This document shows positions 44,902-54,402 of a DNA stretch of 64,000 nucleotides, piece after piece. The notes under the pieces are model-generated. The model was not told the DNA's origin. It made no database searches and was given only the letters and a program-made list of their open reading frames with translations. Position 1 is the first letter of the stretch; every line of letters begins with the position of its first letter. The translations under genes and the position numbers were made by a program. Source of the DNA: Rhodoluna limnophila (GTDB lineage Bacteria > Actinomycetota > Actinomycetes > Actinomycetales > Microbacteriaceae); assembly GCA_945883505.1 (NCBI GenBank), contig CAMCXL010000001.1, positions 1 through 64,000 of the forward strand, written 5' to 3'.

Positions 44902-47900
44902 TTGTCAGCAAAAGATTCCTTCGTGCACCTTCATGTGCACAGCGAATACTCCATGCTCGATGGCGCAGCCAGGGTCAAACCCCTGACTGAAGAAGCAGCC
45001 CGAATGGGCATGCCTGCGATTGCAATTACCGACCACGGTAATAACTTTGGTTCCTACGATTTCTATCAAACTGCTAAGGCAAATGGAATCAAGCCGATTA
45101 TCGGCATCGAGGCCTACTTGGCTCCCGGCACAAAACGAACCGAGCGAACCAAGGTTCAGTGGGGCAATGGCGGCGAGGACGACGTTTCCGGTGGAGGAGC
45201 GTTTACTCACCTGACAATGTTTGCTGAGACCACAGAAGGTATGTACAACCTGTTTAAGATGTCCTCGAAAGCTTGGCTGGATGGCTTCTATTTCAAACCG
45301 AGGATGGACCGCGAATTACTGGAGCAGTACGGCAAGGGAATTATCGCCACCACCGGCTGCGCCTCGGGAGAAGTCCAGACATTACTCCGGCTCGGTAGAT
45401 ACGACAAGGCACTGGAAGCGGCAGCTTTCTATAGAGACCTATTTGGCAAGGACAACTACTTTGTCGAGATTATGGATCACGGCATCGACATTGAGCGCCG
45501 TGCGATGCCGGATCTTTTAAGACTTGCCAAGGACCTAGCTTTGCCGCTTGTGGCAACTAATGACCTGCATTACACCCACGCTACCGATGCAACAAGTCAT
45601 GAAGCATTACTTTGTGTTCAGTCCGGAACAAACCTGCTTGATCCAAACCGCTTCAAATTTGATGGGCGCGAGTACTATTTGAAATCACCCGAGCAAATGC
45701 GAGAGCTTTTTAGAGACCATCCTGAGTCCTGCGACAACACTTTGCTAATCGCTGAGCGCTGCAACGTGGAGTTCAAAAAGCGTGATCTGATGCCCAAGTT
45801 CCCACTCCCGGAAGGCGAAACCGAGGCAAGTTGGTTTGCTAAAGAAGTAGCCCGCGGAATGAAACGTCGCTACGGTGACCAAGTTCCCGAGCGTCAGGCC
45901 AAACAGGCCGAGTATGAAGTGAATGTAATTGCGCAGATGGGCTTTCCAGGATATTTCTTAGTGGTTTCAGACTTCATCGCCTGGGCGAGGGAGCAGGGGA
46001 TTCGAGTTGGACCTGGTCGAGGTTCGGCAGCCGGATCGATTGTTGCTTATGCGATGGGAATCACCGAGCTCGATCCAATCGTGCACGGGCTAATCTTCGA
46101 GCGTTTCCTAAACCCGGATCGTGTTTCACCTCCCGACATTGACGTTGACTTCGACGATCGAAGACGCGGTGAAGTTATTCGCTATGTAAGTCAGAAATAC
46201 GGCGAAGATCGCGTCGCTCAGATTGTGACCTTCGGAACCATCAAAGCTAAGCAGGCCTTGAAGGACTCGGCAAGAGTTTTAGGGATGCCCTATGCGGCTG
46301 GGGAAAAGCTCACCAAGCTAATGCCTCCTATGGTGCTAGGAAGAGATGTGTCACTGGGTGAACTAGTTGAAAAGCCAAAAGATAAGCAGTCTGAGCAATC
46401 TTCCAGATACAAAGAAGCAGCTGAGTTCCGCGAGGCACTTGAGAATGATTCAGACTCAGCAAAAATATTTGAACTGGCCCGCGGCCTGGAGAATCTAAAG
46501 CGTCATTGGGGAGTTCACGCGGCTGGCGTGATCATGTCGGCTGAGCCACTGCTGGATGTGATTCCAATCATGCGTCGTGAAGACGATGGGGCAGTAATCA
46601 CCCAGTTTGATCAGCCGCCCTGCGAGAAGCTTGGTCTTTTGAAGATGGATTTTTTGGGTCTTCGAAATCTCACTGTCCTAGATGATGCTCTTGCGAACAT
46701 CAAGTCAAACCGCGGGGTAGAGATCGTGCTTGAAGGGCTTGACCTCAATGCCGATAGCAATACCTTTGAACTTCTTTCAAGGGGTGACACTCTTGGGGTA
46801 TTCCAGCTCGACGGAGCTCAGATGCGTTCTTTGCTTAGGATGCTAAAGCCAAGCGAGTTTGAGCACATATCCGCCGTAATCGCACTCTATAGACCAGGTC
46901 CGATGGGAGAGAAATCTCACACCAACTACGCGCTTCGAAAAAATGATCTACAGAAGTCAGAACCGATTCACCCTGAGTTGGCTGAAACTTTGGCGGAGAT
47001 ATTGGATCCAACCTACGGCCTGATTGTTTATCAGGAGCAGGTGATGGCGGTGGCTCAAAAAGTCGCTGGATTCTCGCTCGCACAAGCCGATCTACTTCGT
47101 CGAGCAATGGGTAAAAAAGACAAGAAAGAACTGGACCGCTCCTATAAAGACTTCAGCGAGGGCATGGCCAAGCAAAACTACTCGGAGCCGGCAATCGAGA
47201 CCCTTTGGAAGACCCTGTTACCATTTGCCGACTACGCGTTCAACAAGGCGCACTCCGCCGGCTACGGGGTGTTGAGTTATTGGACCGCTTATCTAAAGGC
47301 AAACTTCCCAGCTGAGTATATGGCTGCGCTACTTACCTCGGTTGGAGATTCAAAAGACAAGCTGGCTATTTACCTAAACGAGTGCCGCAGGATGGACATT
47401 AATGTTCAGGCCCCAGACGTTAACCAATCGATTGGCCCATTCAGCGCCGTTGGTGACACCATTCGTTTTGGCTTGGGCGCAATTAGAAACGTTGGCAACA
47501 ACGTAGTTGATGGCATCATTCAGGCTCGAAAGGACAAGCCCTTCGACTCTTTTGCCGACTTCCTTCGTCGGGTGCCGCAGCAGGTTTGCTCAAAGCGCAC
47601 CATCGAATCGCTGATTAAAGCCGGCGCGTTTGACTCCCTTGGGCACACTCGCCGTTCTTTGATGGAAATTCACGAAGAAGCGGTGGATTCCCAGTCGGTA
47701 ATCAAGAGAAACGAATCAACCGGACAAGTTGACCTGTTTGGCGACTTATTCGCCGAGTCCGATTCGCAATTTGTGGTTCCAACTCGACCTGAGTGGCCAA
47801 AGGCAGAAAAGCTTGCTCACGAAAGAGAAATGCTCGGGCTTTACGTTTCTGATCACCCGCTAGCGGGTAGGGAGCGCCAACTCGCTCAGTTCGCCGATTT

Positions 47901-48459
47901 CACCATTGGGGATTTGTTAACCAGCGAAGACATTCGGGATGGTGAGACTGTGACGATCGCTGGTCTTATCTCGAGCGTGACCCATCGGGTAGCACGAGCC
48001 TCGGGTAATCCTTACGCCAACGTTAGCCTTGAGGATTTCGAGGGGGAAATCTCAGTGATGTTCATGGGCAAGACTTATCGTGAATACTCCGAGGCGCTAA
48101 TCAACGACGAGGTTGTGATGATTCGCGGCCGAATAAATTCAAGAGATGATGGCTTTGCCATCTCGGCATTTTCCATGGAGACCATCGCGCTAGGTTCCGA
48201 AATGGTCACACAGGGTCCGCTTAGACTTCAGATTCCCGAAGCTGATGCCACCAGGACCATTCTTGAAAACCTCGATGCCACGCTAAAGGCGCACCCGGGT
48301 AAAGAGGAAGTCCAGTTGACATTTATTGATGATCTAAATCCCAGAAGCTTTAAGCTTCAGCCCACCGTAAGAATTTCCGATGATCTCATTGGTGAACTTA
48401 AGGCTCTGCTGGGCGCCAGTTGCTTGGCTCAGAGTGCAGTGTCGGCTGGAGTGAAGTAA
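44902..48459 (+). CDS. dnaE: DNA polymerase III alpha subunit
   Basis: This 1185-residue replicative polymerase is of the DnaE1 type. The N-terminal PHP domain keeps all metal ligands expected of an active proofreading exonuclease: HVH (His11, His13), Asp20, His45, the Glu of IEAY, His in THLTMF, Cys in TGCASGE, and Asp/His in NDLHY. The polymerase core has PDIDVDFDD and GRGSAAGS. A helix-hairpin-helix and OB-fold region lies after residue 850. The start is TTG with AGAAGG upstream. The last 31 bases overlap a gene on the other strand. Confidence 0.96.
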   Translation: MSAKDSFVHLHVHSEYSMLDGAARVKPLTEEAARMGMPAIAITDHGNNFGSYDFYQTAKANGIKPIIGIEAYLAPGTKRTERTKVQWGNGGEDDVSGGGAFTHLTMFAETTEGMYNLFKMSSKAWLDGFYFKPRMDRELLEQYGKGIIATTGCASGEVQTLLRLGRYDKALEAAAFYRDLFGKDNYFVEIMDHGIDIERRAMPDLLRLAKDLALPLVATNDLHYTHATDATSHEALLCVQSGTNLLDPNRFKFDGREYYLKSPEQMRELFRDHPESCDNTLLIAERCNVEFKKRDLMPKFPLPEGETEASWFAKEVARGMKRRYGDQVPERQAKQAEYEVNVIAQMGFPGYFLVVSDFIAWAREQGIRVGPGRGSAAGSIVAYAMGITELDPIVHGLIFERFLNPDRVSPPDIDVDFDDRRRGEVIRYVSQKYGEDRVAQIVTFGTIKAKQALKDSARVLGMPYAAGEKLTKLMPPMVLGRDVSLGELVEKPKDKQSEQSSRYKEAAEFREALENDSDSAKIFELARGLENLKRHWGVHAAGVIMSAEPLLDVIPIMRREDDGAVITQFDQPPCEKLGLLKMDFLGLRNLTVLDDALANIKSNRGVEIVLEGLDLNADSNTFELLSRGDTLGVFQLDGAQMRSLLRMLKPSEFEHISAVIALYRPGPMGEKSHTNYALRKNDLQKSEPIHPELAETLAEILDPTYGLIVYQEQVMAVAQKVAGFSLAQADLLRRAMGKKDKKELDRSYKDFSEGMAKQNYSEPAIETLWKTLLPFADYAFNKAHSAGYGVLSYWTAYLKANFPAEYMAALLTSVGDSKDKLAIYLNECRRMDINVQAPDVNQSIGPFSAVGDTIRFGLGAIRNVGNNVVDGIIQARKDKPFDSFADFLRRVPQQVCSKRTIESLIKAGAFDSLGHTRRSLMEIHEEAVDSQSVIKRNESTGQVDLFGDLFAESDSQFVVPTRPEWPKAEKLAHEREMLGLYVSDHPLAGRERQLAQFADFTIGDLLTSEDIRDGETVTIAGLISSVTHRVARASGNPYANVSLEDFEGEISVMFMGKTYREYSEALINDEVVMIRGRINSRDDGFAISAFSMETIALGSEMVTQGPLRLQIPEADATRTILENLDATLKAHPGKEEVQLTFIDDLNPRSFKLQPTVRISDDLIGELKALLGASCLAQSAVSAGVK

Positions 48460-48935
48460 GCACGCTGATTGTAAAGCAACGCTTTATCTTCTGCTCCAAG
48501 CTTTCCCGAGACCACATCACCTATGAAAACCGCGTTCTGTTCGACGTGGTGAAATTCCCGCACCTTGACAAAAAGCACGGCAGTGACATCCTTGAACACT
48601 GGAAGCCCAAACTCGGAAAACTCCCAGTCAGAATCTAAAAACCGCTTTGTCCTGTCTTCGGCCATCTTTTGGGCGAGGCCGTAGTTCCCGGCTCCGAGCA
48701 TGTGTAGGGCAAGGTGGGTTGTGTTCGAAATTGTCGGCCAGGCCGATGAACCGCGAGAGACATTGAAGGTGACCAGGGGAGGGTTTGAGCCCAGCGATGT
48801 CATTGATGTTGCGGTGAAACCAACCGGGGATCCGTCTTGAGCGGTTGCTGTTATCACTGCCACGCCAGAGGCGTGCCTTCGGAAGGCAGCTTTTAGGGCG
48901 TCGCTCGGGTCTTTGTTTAGATTATCTTCAAGCAT
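48429..48935 (-). CDS. Flavin reductase-like FMN-binding protein
   Basis: This 168-residue protein of the flavin reductase-like family starts after AFRRHASGVAVITA and GFTATSMTSLGSNPPLV, the FMN-binding signature, followed by FNVSRGSSAW. Such proteins reduce FMN with NAD(P)H to serve a monooxygenase, but no partner oxygenase is encoded nearby. Its 3' end runs 31 bases into dnaE on the other strand. A TAATCT box lies 8 bases before the ATG. Confidence 0.88.
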   Translation of the reverse strand: MLEDNLNKDPSDALKAAFRRHASGVAVITATAQDGSPVGFTATSMTSLGSNPPLVTFNVSRGSSAWPTISNTTHLALHMLGAGNYGLAQKMAEDRTKRFLDSDWEFSEFGLPVFKDVTAVLFVKVREFHHVEQNAVFIGDVVSGKLGAEDKALLYNQRAYFTPADTAL

Positions 48936-48943
48936 CGATATCT

Positions 48944-48985
48944 AGATTAGCCGAAGGCCTAGCCAAACAGCTGACCAAATAGACT
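48944..48985. promoter_or_regulatory. Divergent -10 boxes between the flavin reductase gene and hisD
   Basis: On the minus strand TAATCT (48944-48949) lies 8 bases before the flavin reductase ATG, so that message may be leaderless. On the plus strand TAGACT (48980-48985) lies 32 bases before the hisD ATG, which also has AGAGAG upstream. -35 elements are not clear. Confidence 0.4.
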
Positions 48986-49017
48986 TGTCGGCAAGCCAAC
49001 CACCAGAGAGTTTTCCA

Positions 49018-50331
49018 ATGTCAATGATTCGAGAGCTTGACCTTCGGGGGTCTACTCTGAGCGAAAGCGAAATAGCACGGCTTATCCCAAGGGCCAAGTT
49101 GGACATAACCTCTGCCATGGATATTGCCTCGTCCGTCATGGACTCGGTTAGGTCAGGCGGTTCTTCATACATAAGGGAACTAACGAAGCAACTGGACGAT
49201 TTTGACCCGGAACCACTCAGGGTTTCCAAGCAAGAACTAACTGACGCACTTAAACAGCTAAGCCCCGAGCTAAAGCTTGCGATTACAGTTTCGATTGAGC
49301 GAAACCGAAAGGTTTCGGAAGCTTCCATGCCTAAGGAATTTAGTGTTGAGCTGTCTCCTGGGGCAATTGTTTCGCAGCGATATGTTCCGATGGATTCGGT
49401 TGGTTTATACGTTCCAGGTGGCAAGGCGGTATACCCCTCCAGCGTTGTGATGAACGTGGTGCCAGCTCAGGTTGCCGGAGTCTCGAACATCTTTCTTGCA
49501 AGCCCTGGTCAAAAACAGTTCGGAGGAAGGCCACACCCCACTGTCTTGGCAACGGCTGCGATGTTGGGTGTTGAGAAGGTGTTCTGCATTGGTGGGCCGG
49601 CGGCAATAGCCTCGTTCACTTACGGAGTGCAGGAGATTGATCTTCCCCCGGTAAGACTTATCACCGGTCCAGGAAATGCCTATGTTGCCGCGGCCAAGAA
49701 AATTGCGCGCCAGCAGGTCGCAATTGACTCCGAGGCAGGCACCACTGAGATATTAATAATCGCCGACCAAAGCGCCAACCCAAAGCTGGTTGCGGCTGAC
49801 CTGATTTCTCAAGCCGAACACGATGAGGCGGCGGCGGCGGTATTGGTTTCCGATAGCGCGGAGCTTATTTCCCAGGTTGCTCTCGAGCTAGCTGATCAGG
49901 TGAAAGGGCAAAAGCACTCAACCAGAATCAAACAAGCCCTTATTGGGCAGCAGTCAGCGCTGGTGCTGGTTGATTCAATTGATAAAGCTATCGAGCTAGC
50001 AAACTCCTACGCGACCGAGCACCTGCAGCTCATGGTTGCTAATCCAGAAACTGTCCTAGGCCAGATTAGAAACGCTGGAGCAGTATTTCTTGGAGACTAT
50101 TCACCGGTGAGCTTAGGAGATTACCTGGCCGGTTCAAATCACGTTTTGCCAACCGGGGGAGCCGCCAAATTTAGTTCCGGTCTCGGTGTTCACACTTTCC
50201 TGCGCCCGCAGCAGGTCATCAATTACTCGAGGGCTGCACTAAGCGAGTTTTCTGAGGCACTGCCGCTTTTTGCAGCGGCCGAAGATCTTCCGGCCCACGG
50301 TGAGGCCGTTTCAAAGCGTTTTGAAGACTAA
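49018..50331 (+). CDS. hisD: Histidinol dehydrogenase
   Basis: This 437-residue zinc enzyme catalyses the last two steps of histidine synthesis, from histidinol to histidine with two NAD. GLYVPGGKAVYPSSV, DSEAGTTEI, SQAEHDEAAAAVL (catalytic region and zinc ligands) and SNHVLPTGGAAKFSSGLGV are all present. I chose ATG 49018, after AGAGAG. The longer frame adds 11 residues without conservation. No other his gene is nearby. Confidence 0.95.
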   Translation: MSMIRELDLRGSTLSESEIARLIPRAKLDITSAMDIASSVMDSVRSGGSSYIRELTKQLDDFDPEPLRVSKQELTDALKQLSPELKLAITVSIERNRKVSEASMPKEFSVELSPGAIVSQRYVPMDSVGLYVPGGKAVYPSSVVMNVVPAQVAGVSNIFLASPGQKQFGGRPHPTVLATAAMLGVEKVFCIGGPAAIASFTYGVQEIDLPPVRLITGPGNAYVAAAKKIARQQVAIDSEAGTTEILIIADQSANPKLVAADLISQAEHDEAAAAVLVSDSAELISQVALELADQVKGQKHSTRIKQALIGQQSALVLVDSIDKAIELANSYATEHLQLMVANPETVLGQIRNAGAVFLGDYSPVSLGDYLAGSNHVLPTGGAAKFSSGLGVHTFLRPQQVINYSRAALSEFSEALPLFAAAEDLPAHGEAVSKRFED

Positions 50332-50378
50332 AGCCCGATAGAACGAAGAATCAAGTCGCATTCTTTCGCGCTCGTCTC

Positions 50379-50384
50379 TAAAAT
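50379..50384 (+). promoter_or_regulatory. -10 box for nrdR
   Basis: TAAAAT lies 23 bases before the nrdR ATG, followed by GAAGGAG as the ribosome-binding site. The -35 region is weak. No NrdR box pair is recognisable in this short gap. Confidence 0.45.
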
Positions 50385-50406
50385 TGGTCCTAGCGAAGGA
50401 GTTTGA

Positions 50407-50880
50407 ATGCATTGTCCGTTTTGTCGTCATGCCGACTCGCGCGTGACCGATTCAAGAACCAGCGAAGATGGCTCCGCCATCAGACGCCGCCGCCAATGCC
50501 CTGAGTGCGGCAAGCGCTTCACAACCTCTGAGACCGCCTCACTAACGGTTATAAAGCGAAGCGGCGTGACCGAACCTTTCAGTCGAGAAAAGATTGTCAG
50601 TGGTGTTGGTAAGGCCTGTCAGGGTCGTCCAGTTTCCGATGCTGACCTTGCAGTGCTAGCGCAGCAAGTGGAGGAAATAATTCGATCTTCGGGAGCGGCC
50701 CAAGTTGAGGCGCACGAAATTGGACTTGCGATCCTGGAGCCGCTTCGAGCTCTCGATGAGGTCGCGTTTATGCGGTTTGCAAGTGTTTATCAGGGCTGGG
50801 AGTCCTTGGAGGACTTTGAGGCGGCAATCGGTGTGCTTCGCGCAACCAAGGACATTCCTGCCGATGAAAACAAGGCTTAG
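50407..50880 (+). CDS. nrdR: Transcriptional repressor NrdR
   Basis: This 157-residue repressor of ribonucleotide reductase genes has a zinc ribbon with Cys3, Cys6, Cys31 and Cys34 (CPFC and CPEC). An ATP-cone follows (about 49-139), starting [16 protein letters not shown], which senses ATP/dATP. The stretch [15 protein letters not shown] is typical. Its targets (nrd genes) are outside the window. Confidence 0.95.
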   Translation: MHCPFCRHADSRVTDSRTSEDGSAIRRRRQCPECGKRFTTSETASLTVIKRSGVTEPFSREKIVSGVGKACQGRPVSDADLAVLAQQVEEIIRSSGAAQVEAHEIGLAILEPLRALDEVAFMRFASVYQGWESLEDFEAAIGVLRATKDIPADENKA

Positions 50881-50933
50881 TCCCAAGTTGCTTCTACCAG
50901 TTATCCAGCGCCCGTTAGTGGTGAGTTCATAAC

Positions 50934-51950
50934 TTGTTGTATCGCCTGTTTTTCAATCTAGTGTTTTCCAGGTTTAACTCGGAAACGGCTCACCATCTTG
51001 GAATGTTTCTAATCAAGTTCTTGGGGGCTACTGGTTTGGCAAGGCTTAGCCAGCTCGGTGTCAAGAAAGGAACGACGACCGCTTTAGGTTTGGAGTTCAG
51101 TGGCCCATTTGGAATGGCGGCCGGCTTTGACAAAAACGCCGAGGCGGTCAGTGAGCTTGGGGCTCTTGGATTCTCGCACGTCGAAATAGGTACAGTCACG
51201 CGCCATGCCCAGCCTGGCAATCCAAAGCCAAGACTGTTTCGCCTGAAGCGCGACCTGGGTCTTATAAATCGCATGGGCTTTAATAACGACGGCGCGGATG
51301 CCATCGCGGCTCGCTTAGCGAGGCTTAGAAAAAGCGGAAAGAAACTTCCGGTTATCGGTGTCAACATTGGAAAAAGTAGAATCACAGAACTAGAGGATGC
51401 GGTTTCGGATTACGCATACAGCGCCGAGAAACTTGCTCCATTAGCGAACTACCTGGCAGTGAATGTTTCATCTCCGAACACTCCAGGTCTTCGAGCTCTC
51501 CAGGCCATCGACCAACTTGAGCCGATTCTCTTGGCTGTTATACAAAAGAGCCTCGGTAAGCCAGTTCTGGTTAAAATTGCTCCAGATCTTGCCGATCAGG
51601 ATGTGGTTGCAGTTGCGCAACTGGCTAAGAAACTTAAGCTAGCCGGTGTAATTGCAACCAACACCACAATTCGAAGAGATGGCCTGATTGAACCGGCTAG
51701 CAGGGTTCAGGCTATGGGGGCGGGCGGATTATCTGGGCCAATCCTTGCCGATAGGTCGATAGCTGTTCTAAAGCTGTTGCGCTCGAATCTGCCGGAAGAG
51801 ATGGCGATTATTTCCGTCGGTGGAGTATTCACTTCAGCTGAGGTGAGACAACGGCTGAGTTTGGGTGCACAGCTTGTTCAGGGATACACCGGATTTGTCT
51901 ACGAGGGACCGCTCTGGGCCCGGAAAATAAACAGCGGCCTGTCGGCTTAG
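50934..51950 (+). CDS. pyrD: Dihydroorotate dehydrogenase (quinone)
   Basis: This 338-residue class 2 enzyme oxidises dihydroorotate to orotate and passes electrons to quinone. The hydrophobic N-terminal helix pair (to about residue 45) docks it to the membrane. GPFGMAAGFDKNAEAV binds FMN, VNVSSPNTPGLR holds the catalytic Ser, and IATNTTI with SVGGVF complete the site. The start is TTG (50934, or 50937) with no clear ribosome-binding site. The stop shares TTAG with the opposite DUF3043 gene. Confidence 0.94.
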   Translation: MLYRLFFNLVFSRFNSETAHHLGMFLIKFLGATGLARLSQLGVKKGTTTALGLEFSGPFGMAAGFDKNAEAVSELGALGFSHVEIGTVTRHAQPGNPKPRLFRLKRDLGLINRMGFNNDGADAIAARLARLRKSGKKLPVIGVNIGKSRITELEDAVSDYAYSAEKLAPLANYLAVNVSSPNTPGLRALQAIDQLEPILLAVIQKSLGKPVLVKIAPDLADQDVVAVAQLAKKLKLAGVIATNTTIRRDGLIEPASRVQAMGAGGLSGPILADRSIAVLKLLRSNLPEEMAIISVGGVFTSAEVRQRLSLGAQLVQGYTGFVYEGPLWARKINSGLSA

Positions 51951-52516
51951 AAGATTTTGTTGCCGCGCTTGACCTGTGGTTTTGGAAGTCTCATCCCGCG
52001 CATCTGAATTGAGCGCATCGCTGCGTACCAGCGAAGACCCTTTTCGGCTTTGTCACCATATTTTTCTTGAGCCAGCTTTTGGGTCTTCTTGCCCAGAATG
52101 AATCCGTCTAATCCAACCAGAAGGAAAAGCCCCCACATGGCAATCAAGGTTCCAAGCTGAATGTACAAATCCAGCACAGCGTCTTCAGTTCTTATAGATG
52201 AAATGATGATTACTAGAAATAGTGCTGGGAGCACAAGTTCACCGGCAGTGAATCTTGAATCAACAATGTCTCTTGCCAGCTTTCGCTGGGGTCCGCGATC
52301 ACGAATGGTTAGGTAGCGTTCCTCGCCATTTGCCAAACCCTCTCGGGCCTTAGCTCGCTCAGCCTGCAGGGCTCGCTTGGCTGTTCGCTTAGCCTCCGGA
52401 GAGCGATTTCCAACCACTGGCTTCTTGCGAAGCATCTCCTGCGCTTTTCTGGCAGGGGTCGGCTTTCCTTTGCCGTCCTTTTTGGGCTGGTCGGATATCG
52501 GAGCATCTTGCGGCAT
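51947..52516 (-). CDS. DUF3043 membrane protein
   Basis: This 189-residue actinobacterial DUF3043 protein has a highly charged N-terminal half (about 1-95, rich in Lys, Arg and Ala), two membrane helices (about 96-115 and 120-140) and a basic C-terminal tail. Function is unknown. I chose ATG 52516, with AAAGGA upstream, over the GTG at 52549, which would overlap the promoter of the divergent peptidase gene. Confidence 0.85.
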   Translation of the reverse strand: MPQDAPISDQPKKDGKGKPTPARKAQEMLRKKPVVGNRSPEAKRTAKRALQAERAKAREGLANGEERYLTIRDRGPQRKLARDIVDSRFTAGELVLPALFLVIIISSIRTEDAVLDLYIQLGTLIAMWGLFLLVGLDGFILGKKTQKLAQEKYGDKAEKGLRWYAAMRSIQMRGMRLPKPQVKRGNKIF

Positions 52517-52550
52517 CTGGGTCCTTTGTCTTTTGTGCTGACTTGTCACT

Positions 52551-52556
52551 TAAGAT
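52551..52556 (+). promoter_or_regulatory. -10 box of a probable leaderless promoter for the M20 peptidase
   Basis: TAAGAT is 7 bases before the ATG at 52564, the spacing expected when transcription starts on the A of the start codon. There is no ribosome-binding site in between. No strong -35 is seen. Confidence 0.5.
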
Positions 52557-52563
52557 TACCTTC

Positions 52564-53973
52564 ATGGGCTTATCTATTCCGACCATCAAAGACTCTGAGT
52601 TCGAGGTAGCCAAAACTGCCGTATCGAGAATATATCCAAAGGCCCTTGAGATTCTCGAAGGATTAGTTCGGATTCCTGGGATTGCCTGGGACGCTTTCGA
52701 TGAGCAGCAGCTGGTACTAAGCGCCGAGTCGGTCAAGGATCTTTTTGAAGGAACCGAAATCTTTGATGAAGTTGAGATTCTGCAAGCGCACTACGGTGAT
52801 GGAAAACTCGGAGCACCAGCGGTAGTTGCAACCCGGAAAGCCAAGAATTCTCGCCCAACTATTTTGCTCTACGCGCACCACGACGTTCAGCCTCCGGGGG
52901 ATGAGAGTCTTTGGGACTCCGCGCCATTTGACCCCGAAGTCAGAAATGGTCGACTTTATGGAAGAGGTGCGGCAGACGACAAGGCTGGGGTTGTGGCTCA
53001 CTACGCAGCTGTGAGCGCCCTCGCCGAGCTTGCGGGAGCTGATTTTGATCTTGGGCTTGCCGTATTTATCGAAGGCGAGGAAGAGGCAGGGTCGCCATCT
53101 TTCAAAAACTTCCTGTCCCAGTACCGAGACAAGCTCGAAGCAGATGTCATTATCGTGGCCGACTCGGGCAACTGGAGCACCACGGTTCCGGCGATAACGA
53201 CCACCCTACGGGGTCTGGTTTCGCTGGAACTGGAGGTTCGGACTCTGGGTCACGCCGTTCATAGCGGGATGTACGGCGGCGCTGTGCCGGACGCGATGAT
53301 GGCCTTTATCAAGATCATGGACTCGATCTGGGATGAAAACGGCTCAGTCTCCATTTTGGGTCTAATTTCTAACCAAACCAGCGATTTAGTCTATTCAGAG
53401 GACCAATTAAGGGCCGATTCAGGGCTTTTGCCCTCCACTTTGCCTATTGGGACAGGAGGGATTCTTCCTAGAATTTGGACCAAGCCAGCACTGTCGATTA
53501 TTGGCCTCGATTACCCCTCGGTGGCGCTTTCCTCGAATACCTTGATTCCGAGCCTGAAAGCCAAACTGAGCCTCAGAATTGCCCCTGGAGAGGACCCAGA
53601 ACGGGCTCTGGAGGCCTTAAAGGGTCATATCCTGGCTCATAACCCTCTTGGTGCCGAGATCAGTTTTGGGGCCGTAGAACTAGGTAAGCCCTTTAGCCTA
53701 GGGGAGTCCGGTTGGGCCAAATCCCTGGCCGAGCAGGCCCTAGAGCTCGCGTATGGACATAAGTCGGTGGACATTGGGATTGGGGGCTCTATCCCTTTCA
53801 TCGCCGAACTGGAGAGGGTTTATCAAAGCGCCCAGGTTCTGGTCACCGGAGTTGAGGATCCCGACTCCAGGGCCCACTCGCCGAATGAGAGTCTTCACTT
53901 GGAGAGCTTTAGGTCAGCGATTTTGGCCCAGCTGCTTTTTTTGCTGGGCGGGAATCAGATATCCCAGCAGTAG
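52564..53973 (+). CDS. M20-family dipeptidase
   Basis: This 469-residue metallopeptidase of the M20 family cleaves dipeptides or related amides. Zinc-site motifs are AHHDVQP, RGAADDKAG (bridging Asp), EGEEEAGS (catalytic and metal Glu), VADSGNW and, near the end, RAHSPNES. A lid domain of about 115 residues lies in the middle. The ATG at 52564 fits a leaderless message. A TTG at 52543 would add 7 residues. Substrate cannot be told from sequence. Confidence 0.9.
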   Translation: MGLSIPTIKDSEFEVAKTAVSRIYPKALEILEGLVRIPGIAWDAFDEQQLVLSAESVKDLFEGTEIFDEVEILQAHYGDGKLGAPAVVATRKAKNSRPTILLYAHHDVQPPGDESLWDSAPFDPEVRNGRLYGRGAADDKAGVVAHYAAVSALAELAGADFDLGLAVFIEGEEEAGSPSFKNFLSQYRDKLEADVIIVADSGNWSTTVPAITTTLRGLVSLELEVRTLGHAVHSGMYGGAVPDAMMAFIKIMDSIWDENGSVSILGLISNQTSDLVYSEDQLRADSGLLPSTLPIGTGGILPRIWTKPALSIIGLDYPSVALSSNTLIPSLKAKLSLRIAPGEDPERALEALKGHILAHNPLGAEISFGAVELGKPFSLGESGWAKSLAEQALELAYGHKSVDIGIGGSIPFIAELERVYQSAQVLVTGVEDPDSRAHSPNESLHLESFRSAILAQLLFLLGGNQISQQ

Positions 53974-54022
53974 GTTAGGCCTTGTTAGAGTAATAGCAGA
54001 CGCAGATTCGAGGGAGTCCATC

Positions 54023-54364
54023 ATGGAACAGACACTCAGCCACAAAGTCAGTCTTACCGACACCGCCAAGGACAAGGTTCGTACCCTTTTGGCGGCCGAG
54101 GGTCGAGATGATTTGCGCCTTAGAGTATCGGTTCAGCCTGGAGGTTGTTCCGGACTTATCTACCAATTGTTTTTTGATGAGGTCCTAGAGGAATCCGACG
54201 CGGTTGCTGATTTCGATGGCGTCAAAGTAGTCGTCGACAAGATGAGCGTGCCATACCTCGAGGGTGCTTCGATTGATTTTGAAGACACCATTCAGAAACA
54301 GGGTTTCACTATTGACAACCCAAATGCTGCAGGTTCTTGTGCCTGCGGAGACTCTTTCAACTAA
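54023..54364 (+). CDS. erpA: Iron-sulfur insertion protein ErpA
   Basis: This 113-residue A-type carrier delivers Fe-S clusters to target proteins. The three cluster ligands are Cys42 (GGCSG), Cys106 and Cys108 (SCACGD). I chose ATG 54023, preceded by GAGGGAG. The longer frame from 53753 lies inside the peptidase gene and has no homology. Placement next to the oxidase genes is shared with mycobacteria and may help load the Rieske protein. Confidence 0.94.
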   Translation: MEQTLSHKVSLTDTAKDKVRTLLAAEGRDDLRLRVSVQPGGCSGLIYQLFFDEVLEESDAVADFDGVKVVVDKMSVPYLEGASIDFEDTIQKQGFTIDNPNAAGSCACGDSFN

Positions 54365-54402
54365 TTTCCTATCCCACAAAAGCCCTGATTTAGTGGTGTT
54401 TT

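Noticed and set aside
53753-54022. Upstream extension of the erpA frame
   Set aside because: It lies inside the M20 peptidase gene. ATG 54023 has a GAGGGAG site and matches the family start.
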